From: Acetobacter conturbans
GTDB lineage: Bacteria; Pseudomonadota; Alphaproteobacteria; Acetobacterales; Acetobacteraceae
Direction: 5' to 3'
DNA length: 64,000 bases
Assembly (NCBI RefSeq): GCF_011516755.1
Contig: NZ_WOSY01000005.1
Coordinates: forward strand, 186,001 to 250,000
A program made the translations under genes and the position numbers. Of the stretch, positions 54,273 through 64,000 are shown piece after piece. The notes under the pieces were generated by a model that was not told where the DNA came from, made no database searches, and saw nothing but the letters and a program-made list of their open reading frames with translations. Numbering within the stretch: the stretch's first letter is position 1; every line of letters begins with the position of its first letter.

Positions 54273-55847
54273 TTAATCCGCCAGCAGGGCTTCCGGCTCG
54301 CTGCGGGTCCGCTTGACCAGCAGCTTGTTCAGCGCGTGGATATAGGAGCGTACCGCCGACACAACCGTGTCCGCATCCGCGCCCTGACCGTCCACCATCT
54401 TGCCGTTTTCTTCCAGACGAACCGTTGTGCGGGCTTGCGCGTCCGTTCCCTCCGTCACGGCGCCGACGGAGAACAGCGCCAGCCGGGCATCATGCGGGAA
54501 GGCGCTGCGGATGGCGTTGAACGCCGCATCCACCGGACCATTGCCATTGGCCGTTGTTTCCACGGCTTCGCCGTCGATCTCGAGATCCAGCGTCGCTTCG
54601 GCGGCACGGCGTGAACCAGACGCCACGTCCAGCGACAGGAAACGGATGCGGGCATGGTCCCGCACTTCGTCATCGACCAGCGCGACAATGTCCTCGTCGT
54701 AGACGACCTTCTTGCTGTCGGCCAGATCCTTGAAGCGCTGGAACGCCTCGTTCATCTTGTCATCGGCAATCGTGTAGCCGAGCGCTGCCAGCTTGTCGCG
54801 GAAGGCCGCGCGACCGGAATGCTTGCCCAGCACCAGCGATGATTTCGACCAGCCGACGCTTTCCGGCGTCATGATCTCGTAGGTCGCGGCGTTTTTCAGC
54901 ACGCCATCCTGATGGATGCCGCTTTCATGCGCGAAGGCATTGCGTCCGACGATGGCCTTGTTCGGCTGTACGTCGAAGCCCGTCGTCGTGGACAGCATCT
55001 TCGACAGCTTCAGCAGCTTCGTGGTCTCGATGCGGTTTGTGTAGGGATACTGGTCGTGGCGTGTGCGGATCGCCATGATGATCTCTTCCAGCGCCGCGTT
55101 GCCCGCACGCTCGCCGATACCATTGATCGTGCACTCGATCTGCCGTGCGCCACCACGCAGTGAGGCCAGCGTATTGGCCACGCCCAGCCCCAGATCATTG
55201 TGGTTGTGAGCCGAGAAGATCACCTGATCCGCACCCGGCACCCGCTCCTGCAGCATGGAGAAAATGCGCTCCATGTCCTCAGGCGTGGCATAGCCGACCG
55301 TATCGGGGATGTTGATGGTCGTCGCACCGGCCTTGATAGCGGCCTCGACACAGCGGCACAGGAAATCCGGTTCCGTGCGCGAGCCGTCTTCCGCCGACCA
55401 TTCGACGTCATTCGTCAGGTTGCGGGCGGCCTTGTTGCCCGCCGTGACGATGTCCAGAACGGTTTCCGGCTCCATTCGCAGCTTGTATTTCATGTGCAGC
55501 GGCGACGTGGAGATGAAGTTGTGGATACGGCCGCGCTCGGCATGGGCGATGGCGTCGCCTGCGGCCTGAATGTCGTTCTTGCCGCCGGAGCGGGCCAGCG
55601 CGCAGACGACGGCACCTTTTACCACGCGGGCGATTTCAGCGACGGACTGGAAGTCCCCTTTCGAGGCGACCGGGAAACCGGCCTCGATTACATCCACGCC
55701 AAGATCCGCCAGAGCCTCGGCCATACGCAGCTTTTCCTCCAGATTCATGGAGAATCCGGGGGACTGCTCGCCGTCACGCAGCGTGGTGTCGAAAATGAAA
55801 ACGCGATCGTTGGTGATGCGGCCGAAGGAAGGATGGTCGAAGGTCAT
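54273..55847 (-). CDS. leuA: 2-isopropylmalate synthase
   Basis: A 524-aa enzyme for the first committed step of leucine synthesis (acetyl-CoA plus 2-oxoisovalerate). The TIM-barrel domain has FDTTLRDGEQSPGFSMN, VIEAGFPVAS, HNHNDLGLGVAN (metal His pair), GIGERAGNAALEE and FAHESGIHQDG. The C-terminal 120 residues are the LeuA allosteric domain (LDLEIDGEAVETTANGNGPVD as two blocks LDLEIDGEAV and GNGPVDAAFNAIR) for leucine feedback. Monocistronic. A structured leader lies upstream. Confidence 0.97.
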   Translation of the reverse strand: MTFDHPSFGRITNDRVFIFDTTLRDGEQSPGFSMNLEEKLRMAEALADLGVDVIEAGFPVASKGDFQSVAEIARVVKGAVVCALARSGGKNDIQAAGDAIAHAERGRIHNFISTSPLHMKYKLRMEPETVLDIVTAGNKAARNLTNDVEWSAEDGSRTEPDFLCRCVEAAIKAGATTINIPDTVGYATPEDMERIFSMLQERVPGADQVIFSAHNHNDLGLGVANTLASLRGGARQIECTINGIGERAGNAALEEIIMAIRTRHDQYPYTNRIETTKLLKLSKMLSTTTGFDVQPNKAIVGRNAFAHESGIHQDGVLKNAATYEIMTPESVGWSKSSLVLGKHSGRAAFRDKLAALGYTIADDKMNEAFQRFKDLADSKKVVYDEDIVALVDDEVRDHARIRFLSLDVASGSRRAAEATLDLEIDGEAVETTANGNGPVDAAFNAIRSAFPHDARLALFSVGAVTEGTDAQARTTVRLEENGKMVDGQGADADTVVSAVRSYIHALNKLLVKRTRSEPEALLAD

Positions 55848-56247
55848 GAAAGCCTCGGAATGACGTGTCTGTGTCCCTGTTTCGCCCCGATATCAGGCAC
55901 GAAACGCTCTTCTTACGATATCCCCTAAACGTACCGACATACGTCGGTATACTCGCTCAGGGGCGAATAAGTCGAAGGAGAAGAAGCTGGGAAAGGCCGC
56001 ACGCGGTCGTGGCGCGAATGCGCTTCATCGACTCGGAAGGGGTGCGGACAATGGTCATATGGAACAAAATACCGGAACAGCGCGGAGATGCAACCAAAAG
56101 ACACACACAACCTGCACAGGTGTCCTCACCTACAGGTCACTTGGTCAGATCAGGCCGGTGCACACGCTTACCTCCTGGCGCCTGAAAACGGGAGTGAAGA
56201 GCGTCCTGCCGACATTGGTTCGGCCGGCTTGCTTCCCGACGCAGCGC
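55848..56247. other. leuA leader and intergenic region
   Basis: No gene recognised. Near leuA a compact hairpin is visible: TACCGAC (55932-55938) with GTCGGTA (55943-55949), enclosed by CCCCT (55922-55926) and AGGGG (55959-55963). A minus-strand frame (55925-56110) is not leucine-rich, so classical leucine attenuation is not supported. Confidence 0.4.
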
Positions 56248-56277
56248 AGCCTGACGCCCTGAGACGTCAGGCTGTTT
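56248..56277. terminator. Hairpin downstream of the small exported protein gene
   Basis: AGCCTGACG (56248-56256) pairs with CGTCAGGCT (56265-56273). TTTT follows on the plus strand; on the minus strand it stands 18 bases after the gene end. Confidence 0.6.
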
Positions 56278-56290
56278 TGGGAGAAAAATG

Positions 56291-56719
56291 TCAGTCCTGC
56301 AGCGGAAGGATGAACGTGCCGTCATCCAGTTCGATCCCGCGCTGAGCCGCGTGGGCACAGGTCGCGGTGCGAATGTCGCTGTCTGCCGTATTCAGGTCCA
56401 CCATCTGGCCGGGACCGACCATCAGCTGACCGACACCACCCGCGCCATAGGCGGGGTCCGCTTTGACATCGGAGCGCTTGGCAAGCGAGCGTCCGAGCGA
56501 ACGCACCGTCGTGTCATCGTCGATATCGTGGGCGTAACAGTAGTACATCAGTCCGGCGATATTGCCGACAGAGGCATTATCCACGGTCGGCCCGGGACCC
56601 ACTGGTGCCTGTGCGACAGACGCAGGTGCCACAGTGGCTGCGTGAGCACCTGCCATGGCAGAGGTCAGTGTCAGACCGCATACAGCGGCAATGGCCGCAG
56701 CTTTGGACAGTGATTTCAT
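56291..56719 (-). CDS. Small exported protein of unknown function
   Basis: 142 aa with a signal peptide (MKSLSKAAAIAAVCGLTLTSAMAGAHA). The mature part contains NIAGLMYYCYAHDIDDD and a second Cys in RTATCAHAAQRG, so one disulfide is possible. The block around VGNIAGLMYYC faintly recalls DUF2501 (YjjA) proteins, but this is not firm. A strong AGGAGG lies 6 bases before the ATG. Monocistronic. Confidence 0.7.
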   Translation of the reverse strand: MKSLSKAAAIAAVCGLTLTSAMAGAHAATVAPASVAQAPVGPGPTVDNASVGNIAGLMYYCYAHDIDDDTTVRSLGRSLAKRSDVKADPAYGAGGVGQLMVGPGQMVDLNTADSDIRTATCAHAAQRGIELDDGTFILPLQD

Positions 56720-57177
56720 GGAAAACCTCCTGAAAGCGAAGTGATGCGTGCAATGTTCGCTTCACTCAGGCAGCGAGCAAGAGGTGTGGATGCTGGTCTG
56801 TTATGCGGGAGTTGTTTTGCATTCTGGAGAAATGCTTCTTAGGTATAATTATTTACCATGAAACTGAACCGGAATGGTCTCCATTATTCACTTATATGTA
56901 ATTTCTGAGTATAATACTCTTCCATATAATGTATGGATTCTGAATGTTCCTGATCAGATCTCGTGCGGTATGAGCACACAGTCCGAATGACTGTATCTCA
57001 TAGGATCAGGCGATCTTTATGGGAGCATTCGTGTCAGCGCAGGTCAGACGGGAGGAGTGCGAGCGTGCATCGCACCGCATGGGTCAGCCCTCCACATTCT
57101 CCGAAGGCGCTGGTCTGTCTGCCAGGCTGGCGATGCCCAAAACCCGACAGACAGATAAAGATGTGCAGTAAAATGCC
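56720..57177. other. Intergenic region between trxA and the small exported protein gene
   Basis: About 460 bp. The first 250 bases (56780-56960) are AT-rich with several TATAAT-like words (GTATAATT, AGTATAATA, CATATAATG), suiting promoters of the minus-strand gene. CTGTCTG (57115-57121) and CAGACAG (57148-57154) could form a weak hairpin after trxA. No gene seen. Confidence 0.45.
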
Positions 57178-57504
<327 letters not shown>

Positions 57505-57646
57505 GTGCGTCGTCCTTACTCTGTAGGTCTGGCTGAACAGTTGGTGGGAGTTTGTTTCAGGTCAAGCCCCCGGGTGAGAAACGCCGGAGCCTAGCCCCTC
57601 AAACCGGCCAAAAGCAGCAGCTTTGTTCGTCTTTATATCCGACGAC

Positions 57647-60600
57647 TCATTTCTGTCCCGGCCCGTAAACATCCAGCAAGGCTCCTGGCAGCACTGTAAC
57701 GGTCGGAACTTCGGTCCAGACCAGACTGCATTCCACGTCCCGTCCCGGATACAGCGCCTGAAGCAGGGCGCGGTAGGCCGCCATCTGCCGCAGATAAAGC
57801 ACCGGTGTCCGCTCTATGGATGATGGCGGTCGCCGGTTGGTCTTGAAGTCGCAGACCAGAACGCGGTCAGGCAACACCGCCATCCGGTCGACCTGTCCGA
57901 CGATCACGCTTTCGCCCACTACGCCTGCCAGCCGCTGTTCCGCGCGGCTTCCTGTAGCGAACAGGGGAGCCAGTGCCGGGTCTTCCATCACTCTGAGCAC
58001 ACGGGTGATAAGCCGGAGTGCCTCCTGCTCGTCCAGACCATTGCCGGGCCGAAGCAGCCAGTTGTAACCGACATCCGTCCGGTCCGCTTCCGGGCGGTCG
58101 GGCAGGAACTGGAGCAGCGCATGGACCAGCGTTCCCCTTCGGAAAGCGGCTTCACGGGCCGCGTTCGGCGTCAAAATAGCCAGATCGAGCGGCGAGCGGG
58201 TGGAAGGTTGCTCACCGAGCGCCACGTCATCAGGACGGCTTGGGGAGAGAGGGCGTGCGAGTGCCGGTTCCATCGGCGGCGGCGCAGGTATCCAGTCCGG
58301 TGCGCGTCCGGTCCATGATGGCAGAGGTGCTGGGGGCGGCAAGCCAGCCTTTGTCGATGCCGTCCGGCTTGTCGTCGGACGTTCCTGAAGAACCAGCCGC
58401 TCCCCTTCCCACCCGAGATCGAACGGTTCGGATGTGGCCTCGGCAGCCGTGAAGCCGTCCACGCAGCGGGCATACCAGCTTTCCTCGCTGAGCGTTCTGC
58501 CCGCCTCCCATCCGCACACCACCAGACGGTCGCTGGCACGGGTCAGGGCGACATAGAGCAGACGGTTATATTCCTCAGCCGCCTGCTCGCGCAGCGTCTC
58601 CCGGACAGCTTTCGTGGTTTCCGTCGCGGTGTCGGTGCGCGGCACGAAAACCGGGAGTGCCAGCTGACCCGCCTGCGATGGCAGCCAGAGCAGGCGGCTG
58701 TCCGAGCGCGGTGTGCCGATCGTGTCAGGCAGGATCACCAGCCGCGCCTGCAAGCCCTTCGACCCATGCGCCGTCATCACGCGCACGGCGTTGCCACTGG
58801 CCTCCGCCTCGCGCTTCACGCTCTCGTTGGAGTTGCGGAGCCAGTGCAGGAACCCCTGAAGCGAATGGGCATGGGCCTCCTCATAGCGGAGTGCGGCCGA
58901 GAGCAGTTCATCGATTGGTTCGGCGGCTTCCGGTCCAAGGCGCGCAAGGATGCGGGCACGGCCGCCATGAACGCCCAGAGCCTCCGACAGCAGCGTGTAG
59001 GGCGAAGCATAATCCACGCGTCGGAACAGCGCCGACAGGTAGGACCATGCCGCCGACCAGTCCGGGCGCTGGGCATGACGCTCACGCAGCACGGTCCAGA
59101 GCGGTTCGCCGTCGCGATCCATGGCGAGGGCCATCAGGCTGTCATCACTGAGACCACCGAGCGGCGAGGTCAGCACGCAGGCCAGCGTCAGATTGTCCTG
59201 CGGCAGAAGCAGCGCGTCGCACAGCGCCATCAGATCCTGCACCACCGTCTGGTCGGCAAGCCCCGTACGCACGAGTGTCGCGACCGGCACGTCGGCGGTC
59301 TTGAGCGCGCGGATCAGCGCCCGCACAAAGGCCGAGCGGCGCGGCACGAGGATCAGCACGTCGCCGGGCGTGAGCTGTGTTTCACCCGGTGCGGGAGGTG
59401 CCAGCAGTTGCGCGGCAATCCAGCGCGCCAGCGTGTCAGCAAGGCGCTGCTGCGCCGAGATCTGGCCGACATTCTTTCTGGTTGCAGCCCACGGGTTCAG
59501 GTCTTCGGTCTCTTCCTCGCCTTCGCCAGTGCGCGGCACCAGCGGCCAGAGTTCGACACAGCCTCCCTGTCCGGGACGGGCGGACTCATGACGCGGCATC
59601 GTCTTGCCCGGTTCGCTGACCCCACGGGCGGCCAGTGGATTGCTGAACACGGCATCCACCAGCGACAGCACCGGCGTCGTGGAGCGGAACGAGACGGTCA
59701 GTTGCGGCTCCTGCCAGAGAGCCCCGGCGTTTTTCGCCCGCTTCTCGAAGGTCTGCCGCCATTCGCGGAAAGCTTCCGGGTCTGCGCCCTGAAACCCGTA
59801 GATCGACTGCTTGTAGTCACCCACCGCAAAGACGGTGCGGGGACCGGCGTTTTCATCATGCACGCCCGCACCGGAGAAAAACTCCTCAGTCAGATCTCCG
59901 GCGATGCGCCACTGCTCACGGGACGTGTCCTGCACTTCGTCGAGCAGGAGATGGTCGATGCCGCCGTCGAGCTTGTAGAGCACCCACGCTGCACCGGGTT
60001 CATGCAGCAGGCTGAGGGTGCGGAGAATGAGATCGTCATATTCCACCTGCCCACGCAGGCTCTTGCCGGTGCTGTAGGTCTCCAGAATCGGCGCGGCCGT
60101 GCGGAGAAGGGCGAGAGTCAGATTGACGAGGGTGATGGCGCGCCGGTTTTCCTCGATGTCGAGGATACGTCGGGCCTCCGCCTCGATCCGTTGGACAGTC
60201 TTCTCGTTGTTTTTGGCGTATTTTTCGCTTGTGCCTGCATGCTTGCGCGGCTCGCCTTTGGCTGTGAGAAAGAACTCCTGCCATTCCACCCACGCCGCCG
60301 CGCGTTCCGGTGGATGCTTCGCCAGCCAGTCCAGCATGGCGGTGGCCCGGCGTTGCGCGGTGGCCGGAGCCGTCTCCTGCATCGTTTTTAGGGCTTCCCG
60401 CAGCGTGCCCTCTTCCGGGATATTCGCGCAGGCCGCCAGCAACGGATCTTCGTCAGAGACTGCTTTTATCCCCAGCGCCCTGAACAGCATCGTCCGCAAT
60501 GTCGCCGCATCGGTGCGTGCCAGAGTCAGTGCCTCTCCGCTTTGTCCACTGAACCGCAGTTCGGTGAGCAGGCTGAGCAGGTCCACAAGCGGGATCTGTG

Positions 60601-61171
60601 CTGCGAGAAGGGCCACGAGACCGGAGGGAAGGCGTGCCAGTTCTGTTTCCGTCGCATCCGACAGCGCCAGCGAGGCATCCGTGTCCTCCATCAGCGTGAA
60701 ATGCGGATTGGTGGCGGCCTCCAGCGGAAAGCGACGCAGGAGGGACTGACAGAAGGCGTGGATCGTGCCGATGCGCATCCCGCCCGGCAGGTCGAGCACA
60801 CGGGCGAACAGCGCGCGGGCTTCCGGACCCGCAGAAGTGGGGACGCTCAGCTTGCGAAGGGCCTTGTCCAGCGTCTCATCCGGCATCGTCACCCATTCGC
60901 CCAGCGTCCGCTGGAGCCGGATGGCCATTTCCGCCGCCGCCGCCTTGGTGAAGGTCAGGCAGAGGATACGTCCCGGATAGGTGCCGGGAATCAGTGGTCC
61001 GGTCGGATCGTGCGGGTTCTGGCGCGGCAGCATCAGACGCAGCAGACGGTCGATGAGCAGCTTGGTCTTGCCACTGCCCGCCGAGGCCGAGACGAAGACC
61101 GAAGCGTTCGGGTCCGAGGCCACGTTCTGCTGCTCATTGGCGAGGTCGATGGCGGTGATGGGTGCGGTCAT
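57647..61171 (-). CDS. addA: Helicase-nuclease AddA
   Basis: A 1174-aa subunit of the AddAB double-strand break repair machine. UvrD-like helicase motifs: Walker A SASAGSGKTKLLIDRLL, LCLTFTKAAAAEMA, LLLDEVQDTSREQWRI, VGDYKQSIYGFQGADP, VMTAHGSKGLQARLV and YVALTRASDRLVVCG. The C-terminal RecB-like nuclease has GQVDRMAVLPDRVLVCDFKTN. It unwinds and resects DNA ends for RecA loading. ATG 61171 was chosen for alignment and AGAGG upstream; ten more codons are open. A 295-base gap separates it from addB. Confidence 0.95.
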   Translation of the reverse strand: MTAPITAIDLANEQQNVASDPNASVFVSASAGSGKTKLLIDRLLRLMLPRQNPHDPTGPLIPGTYPGRILCLTFTKAAAAEMAIRLQRTLGEWVTMPDETLDKALRKLSVPTSAGPEARALFARVLDLPGGMRIGTIHAFCQSLLRRFPLEAATNPHFTLMEDTDASLALSDATETELARLPSGLVALLAAQIPLVDLLSLLTELRFSGQSGEALTLARTDAATLRTMLFRALGIKAVSDEDPLLAACANIPEEGTLREALKTMQETAPATAQRRATAMLDWLAKHPPERAAAWVEWQEFFLTAKGEPRKHAGTSEKYAKNNEKTVQRIEAEARRILDIEENRRAITLVNLTLALLRTAAPILETYSTGKSLRGQVEYDDLILRTLSLLHEPGAAWVLYKLDGGIDHLLLDEVQDTSREQWRIAGDLTEEFFSGAGVHDENAGPRTVFAVGDYKQSIYGFQGADPEAFREWRQTFEKRAKNAGALWQEPQLTVSFRSTTPVLSLVDAVFSNPLAARGVSEPGKTMPRHESARPGQGGCVELWPLVPRTGEGEEETEDLNPWAATRKNVGQISAQQRLADTLARWIAAQLLAPPAPGETQLTPGDVLILVPRRSAFVRALIRALKTADVPVATLVRTGLADQTVVQDLMALCDALLLPQDNLTLACVLTSPLGGLSDDSLMALAMDRDGEPLWTVLRERHAQRPDWSAAWSYLSALFRRVDYASPYTLLSEALGVHGGRARILARLGPEAAEPIDELLSAALRYEEAHAHSLQGFLHWLRNSNESVKREAEASGNAVRVMTAHGSKGLQARLVILPDTIGTPRSDSRLLWLPSQAGQLALPVFVPRTDTATETTKAVRETLREQAAEEYNRLLYVALTRASDRLVVCGWEAGRTLSEESWYARCVDGFTAAEATSEPFDLGWEGERLVLQERPTTSRTASTKAGLPPPAPLPSWTGRAPDWIPAPPPMEPALARPLSPSRPDDVALGEQPSTRSPLDLAILTPNAAREAAFRRGTLVHALLQFLPDRPEADRTDVGYNWLLRPGNGLDEQEALRLITRVLRVMEDPALAPLFATGSRAEQRLAGVVGESVIVGQVDRMAVLPDRVLVCDFKTNRRPPSSIERTPVLYLRQMAAYRALLQALYPGRDVECSLVWTEVPTVTVLPGALLDVYGPGQK

Positions 61172-61466
61172 GCCAACGGCCTCTTCTGTGTCTGCAAGCA
61201 CGCTATCGCTAACCCGCTGGAGGCAATGCCTCTGGACGCCAATGATTCATCGGGGGAGTGAGAGGACGGAGTCCATGATACTTGCGGGGTTCGGGCAAAA
61301 CCCGGCCTTTCTTCAGGACGGTCCATGACTATGTTTCCGGGCATCAAATGAAGCAGGAACCGTGGGCCGTCGTGTACAGCACGCGCATACAGGGTGGCTT
61401 GCGCAGCCCGACTGCGCGTGACAGCCCGTGCCGGAGTTTGGAGCAGAAACCAGTAACCGAGCCCGG
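61172..61466. other. Gap between addB and addA
   Basis: 295 bp without a recognised gene between two genes that often touch or overlap. It contains CGGGTT/AACCCG-type short repeats around 61290-61310. Frames on both strands are open but featureless. Confidence 0.45.
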
Positions 61467-64000
61467 TCATTCCCCACCATCCTCCCGCGCCGTGCTCCAC
61501 TCGGCGACGCGGGCAAGCTGGGCATAATCGGCAAAGCGCGGCGGCTTGCCGGGATGCGGATGCGAGAGATAGGGCTGAGCCTTGCTGTCATACTCCGCCA
61601 CGCGCAGGCGTAGGTTCTCCCATGCCTGCACGGCCAGTTCCCCGATGCTGATCTCCTTGCTCTTCACCACCGTCTCGGAGCCCGGTTCCGCTCCACCGGT
61701 CAGACGCCAGTAGATCAGGTCGCGGGTTTCAGGTTTCGTATCGGCGGAGATGTGCGGTGTTGCGTCAGGGAAGGCGCCGAGCGCCAGCATCGCCGCTTCA
61801 AGCGGTAACTGCGGACTCCAGCCGGCAATCACATCTTTCACAGAGGGCACCGTGCCGGTCTTGTAGTCGAGCAGGGTCATGGCGCCGTCCTCGAACAGGT
61901 CGATGCGATCCGCCCGGCCCGTCAGGGTGAACGGGCCACCCGGTGCGTCCGTGATCGTCGCACGCCCCTTGGCCTCGGTCAGGATCGCCCGTGGTGCCGT
62001 CGCTTCCCGGCGCGCCGCCTCTGCCTCAGCGACCCAGTCGGCGATGCGGAGCAGGCGCGGCCGCCACCATGAGGCGAGGGCAGGGCGTAAAGCGGCCTCG
62101 TCCAGACTGTCGAGAAATGCCCTGCGCAAAGACGATGCGGCATCGTGTGGCCAGTCTGTGCCATGTTTGTCGAACCATGCGTCGAGCGCGCCATGCACCA
62201 GCATGCCGTAATCCGAGGCATCGACCGATTGTTCCAGCGGATCGAGCGGGCGCAGCTTCAGCACATGCCGGGCGTAGATGGCATAGGGGTCGCGCATCCA
62301 TGTCTCGATCTCGGTCACGCTCAGCCTGCGCGGGCGATTGCTGACCGGTGGGCGAGGTTCCGGCGCCGCAACCGGTTTGGCCGCGCCATCCGGACGGTCG
62401 ATCTGCGACAGCCATGACTGGGCGGGATGTTCCACCAGCTTCTGTCCGCGTCCGGCGAGAAAAGCATCCAGTCGTACCAGCCAGCGGGCCGGAACGGCGG
62501 GCGCACCCTCCCGGCGACCCGGCGTGGACAGCACGATATCCCCGGCGGAAGACAGACAGGACGCGAAATCATGTGCGGCCTGTCCGATGGCCTGTTCCGG
62601 GGATGGCAAACCCACCCGCGCCCTCATCGGACGGCTGAGCCACGGGCCCGGATCGGTTGCTGGTGGCCACACCCCTTCGACCAGTCCGCCGAGCACCATG
62701 AGATCGACCGTCTGGAGCCGCGCTTCTGTCAGACCCCAGATGAACACGCGCGGATGGAGGGTTACGGTCGTGTCGCCGCGTCCCCTGAGCGCCCGGCGTC
62801 CCTGCACACGCTCTTCAGTGAAGACGGCGGCCAGCAAACCGTCGAGAACCGTCCAGGGCTGGGGAGGCAGGACATCCGTGGCGGTCAGCAGATCGGAGAA
62901 ACGATGCGCCAGCGCGTTGCCATCCTCGCCGCGCCACAGTTTCTCGGCACCCGGCATGTCGTCCGTCGTCGTCAGGGCTTCGGCTGCCGTCAGAAGAGCC
63001 GTGAGTTGCTCCGGCAGGATACGATCCTTGCGGGCGGCTTCCAGAGCCGGGGCAAGGCAACGCTCCAGTGCGGTCAGAAACAGGGCAAGCGGCTGCGGTT
63101 CGTCGGGCCGGTCGGCAGATGCTCCGTCCAGCGAGGCTCCTTCTTTCTCCTGTTTGTCCTGCAGATGCCTGCGCAGCCCCTCGATCCCCGGCGTGGGAGC
63201 GGGACCGCGCAGAAGCTGACGTTCCAGCAGACGGGCGGAGGCGCGACAGGTGCCTGGCGACATGCCGCACGCGACGAGCGGATGCTTGAGCAGCGCCAGC
63301 AGCGCAACGGGAGCAAGCTGCTGGTCCACGGCCTGCGCCAGAAGACGCAGAAGCACGGCGGCGGGCGTAGTGATGAGCAACTCGCCAGCACTGTCATCGG
63401 CCAGAATCCCCCAGCGGGCGAGTTCGGCGGCTACCCTTCCGGCCAGCACCCGGTCAGGCGTGACCAGCGCGACACGCCTGTCTTTCTGTTCGATGCCCGA
63501 GCGAAGGATCAGCGCAATGGCGGCGGCTTCTTCCTGCTGATCCGCAGGCGTGAGGCGAAAGAGCCCGGTGCAGTCGGCACGCTCAGGATTGGTGGCCCAG
63601 TCGGAGAGGGCACTGGCAGGGAGTAGCGCTCGCGCGATGGTGCCGGTGCGTGTTGCGAGAACCGCACGACTTTCGTCATGCGACAGAACGGAGGGCCACA
63701 CATCCACATCTTCGCGTCGGGCATCCAGACTGGTGAGCAACCGCGAAAGTCCCGCCTGCGGATGGCCGTCCGGGAGCAGGGTGAAGGTCTCCGCATCCAT
63801 GTCCCGGTCGAGACCCGGCACGATCAGCCGTCCGTTTGGATGACGCAGCACGCCCCGCAGCGCATTGACGGTGGAGGGCAGCGCGTCCGTGAATCCGACG
63901 GCCCAGAGCCGTGACGAGGCTTCCGCCTGTTCCGCCCAGTAATCCGACTGCGCTTCAAGCAGGGCGAGCTGGCGCGCGACGGGGTTCATCAGCCCCTGTT
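61467..64000 (-). CDS. addB: Helicase-nuclease AddB (5' end beyond the window)
   Basis: At least 843 codons of the second AddAB subunit; the frame stays open through the window edge, so the true start may lie outside even though an ATG occurs at 63989. The visible part has the AddB layout: a degenerate helicase-like N-terminal half (ALVTPDRVLAGRVAAEL, FIWGLTEARLQTVDLMVLGGLVEGVWP as landmarks FIWGLTEARL and LGGLVEGVWP) and a C-terminal nuclease (LSVTEIETWMRDPYAIYARHVLKL as LSVTEIETWMRDPYAIY, GMLVHGALDAWF, GRADRIDL and LLDYKTGTVPS). AddB guards the break, recognises regulatory sequences and cuts the 5' strand. Confidence 0.93.
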   Translation of the reverse strand, partial: QGLMNPVARQLALLEAQSDYWAEQAEASSRLWAVGFTDALPSTVNALRGVLRHPNGRLIVPGLDRDMDAETFTLLPDGHPQAGLSRLLTSLDARREDVDVWPSVLSHDESRAVLATRTGTIARALLPASALSDWATNPERADCTGLFRLTPADQQEEAAAIALILRSGIEQKDRRVALVTPDRVLAGRVAAELARWGILADDSAGELLITTPAAVLLRLLAQAVDQQLAPVALLALLKHPLVACGMSPGTCRASARLLERQLLRGPAPTPGIEGLRRHLQDKQEKEGASLDGASADRPDEPQPLALFLTALERCLAPALEAARKDRILPEQLTALLTAAEALTTTDDMPGAEKLWRGEDGNALAHRFSDLLTATDVLPPQPWTVLDGLLAAVFTEERVQGRRALRGRGDTTVTLHPRVFIWGLTEARLQTVDLMVLGGLVEGVWPPATDPGPWLSRPMRARVGLPSPEQAIGQAAHDFASCLSSAGDIVLSTPGRREGAPAVPARWLVRLDAFLAGRGQKLVEHPAQSWLSQIDRPDGAAKPVAAPEPRPPVSNRPRRLSVTEIETWMRDPYAIYARHVLKLRPLDPLEQSVDASDYGMLVHGALDAWFDKHGTDWPHDAASSLRRAFLDSLDEAALRPALASWWRPRLLRIADWVAEAEAARREATAPRAILTEAKGRATITDAPGGPFTLTGRADRIDLFEDGAMTLLDYKTGTVPSVKDVIAGWSPQLPLEAAMLALGAFPDATPHISADTKPETRDLIYWRLTGGAEPGSETVVKSKEISIGELAVQAWENLRLRVAEYDSKAQPYLSHPHPGKPPRFADYAQLARVAEWSTAREDGGE

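Noticed and set aside
55925-56110. Leader peptide for leucine attenuation of leuA
   Set aside because: The frame has no leucine run and no terminator/antiterminator pair was evident.
58766-60391. 541-codon plus-strand frame
   Set aside because: Antisense shadow of addA with no recognisable domain; the same holds for 62427-63626 within addB.

Overview
The window looks like a piece of an acetic acid bacterium chromosome (Acetobacteraceae, Alphaproteobacteria). The evidence is the sucA-sucB-lpd cluster in which Lpd carries its own lipoyl domain, the addB-addA-trxA order, Zur- and NsrR-type regulation, a polyol permease, and many proteins with the codon bias of a fairly GC-rich alphaproteobacterium. 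Genus cannot be fixed from the sequence alone. No tRNA, rRNA, CRISPR array or complete insertion sequence was seen.

Layout. 1-9.4 kb: the end of a MetH-like gene, a secreted multicopper oxidase, a DsbA/ScsC-like periplasmic thiol protein, an AT-rich gap, a polyol-type MFS permease with a TTG start, an S9 peptidase, and a DedA-SDR pair. 9.4-18.4 kb: a family 2 glycosyltransferase, a gap holding a 157-bp MITE-like repeat, a compact four-gene operon (MFS exporter, exported amidohydrolase, aldo/keto reductase, MRJP-like secreted protein), a cold-shock gene and a metallo-beta-lactamase-fold hydrolase. 18.4-28 kb: a TonB-dependent receptor, a SelW-like protein, a nitrilase-family amidase next to a class II UvrA (UvrA2), a DUF2945 protein, and the divergent flavohaemoglobin/NsrR pair. 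28-36 kb: a Zur-box-preceded zinc uptake operon, small exported proteins, a GT4 glycosyltransferase, a Thr/Ala-rich lipoprotein, the second copy of the MITE-like repeat, and the queE-queC-queD operon for preQ0.

36-43.7 kb: an isolated double-glycine-leader secreted peptide, a nitrate-reductase-associated protein with a YdeP-type molybdopterin oxidoreductase, a CI/LexA-like repressor divergent from two small genes, an exact 570-bp tandem duplication, an AhpD-like gene, and zapE behind two TGACGTCA palindromes. 44-50 kb: the 2-oxoglutarate dehydrogenase complex (E1, E2, lipoyl-E3). 50-53 kb: two AT-rich glycosyltransferase genes that look acquired. 53-64 kb: an L,D-transpeptidase, leuA, a small exported protein, trxA, addA and the 5'-truncated addB.

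The most unusual items are the double-glycine peptide with no exporter nearby, the perfect tandem duplication, the two MITE-like copies, the paired TGACGTCA sites, and the amidohydrolase/AKR/MRJP operon. None of them is clearly a complete new defence or biosynthetic system.
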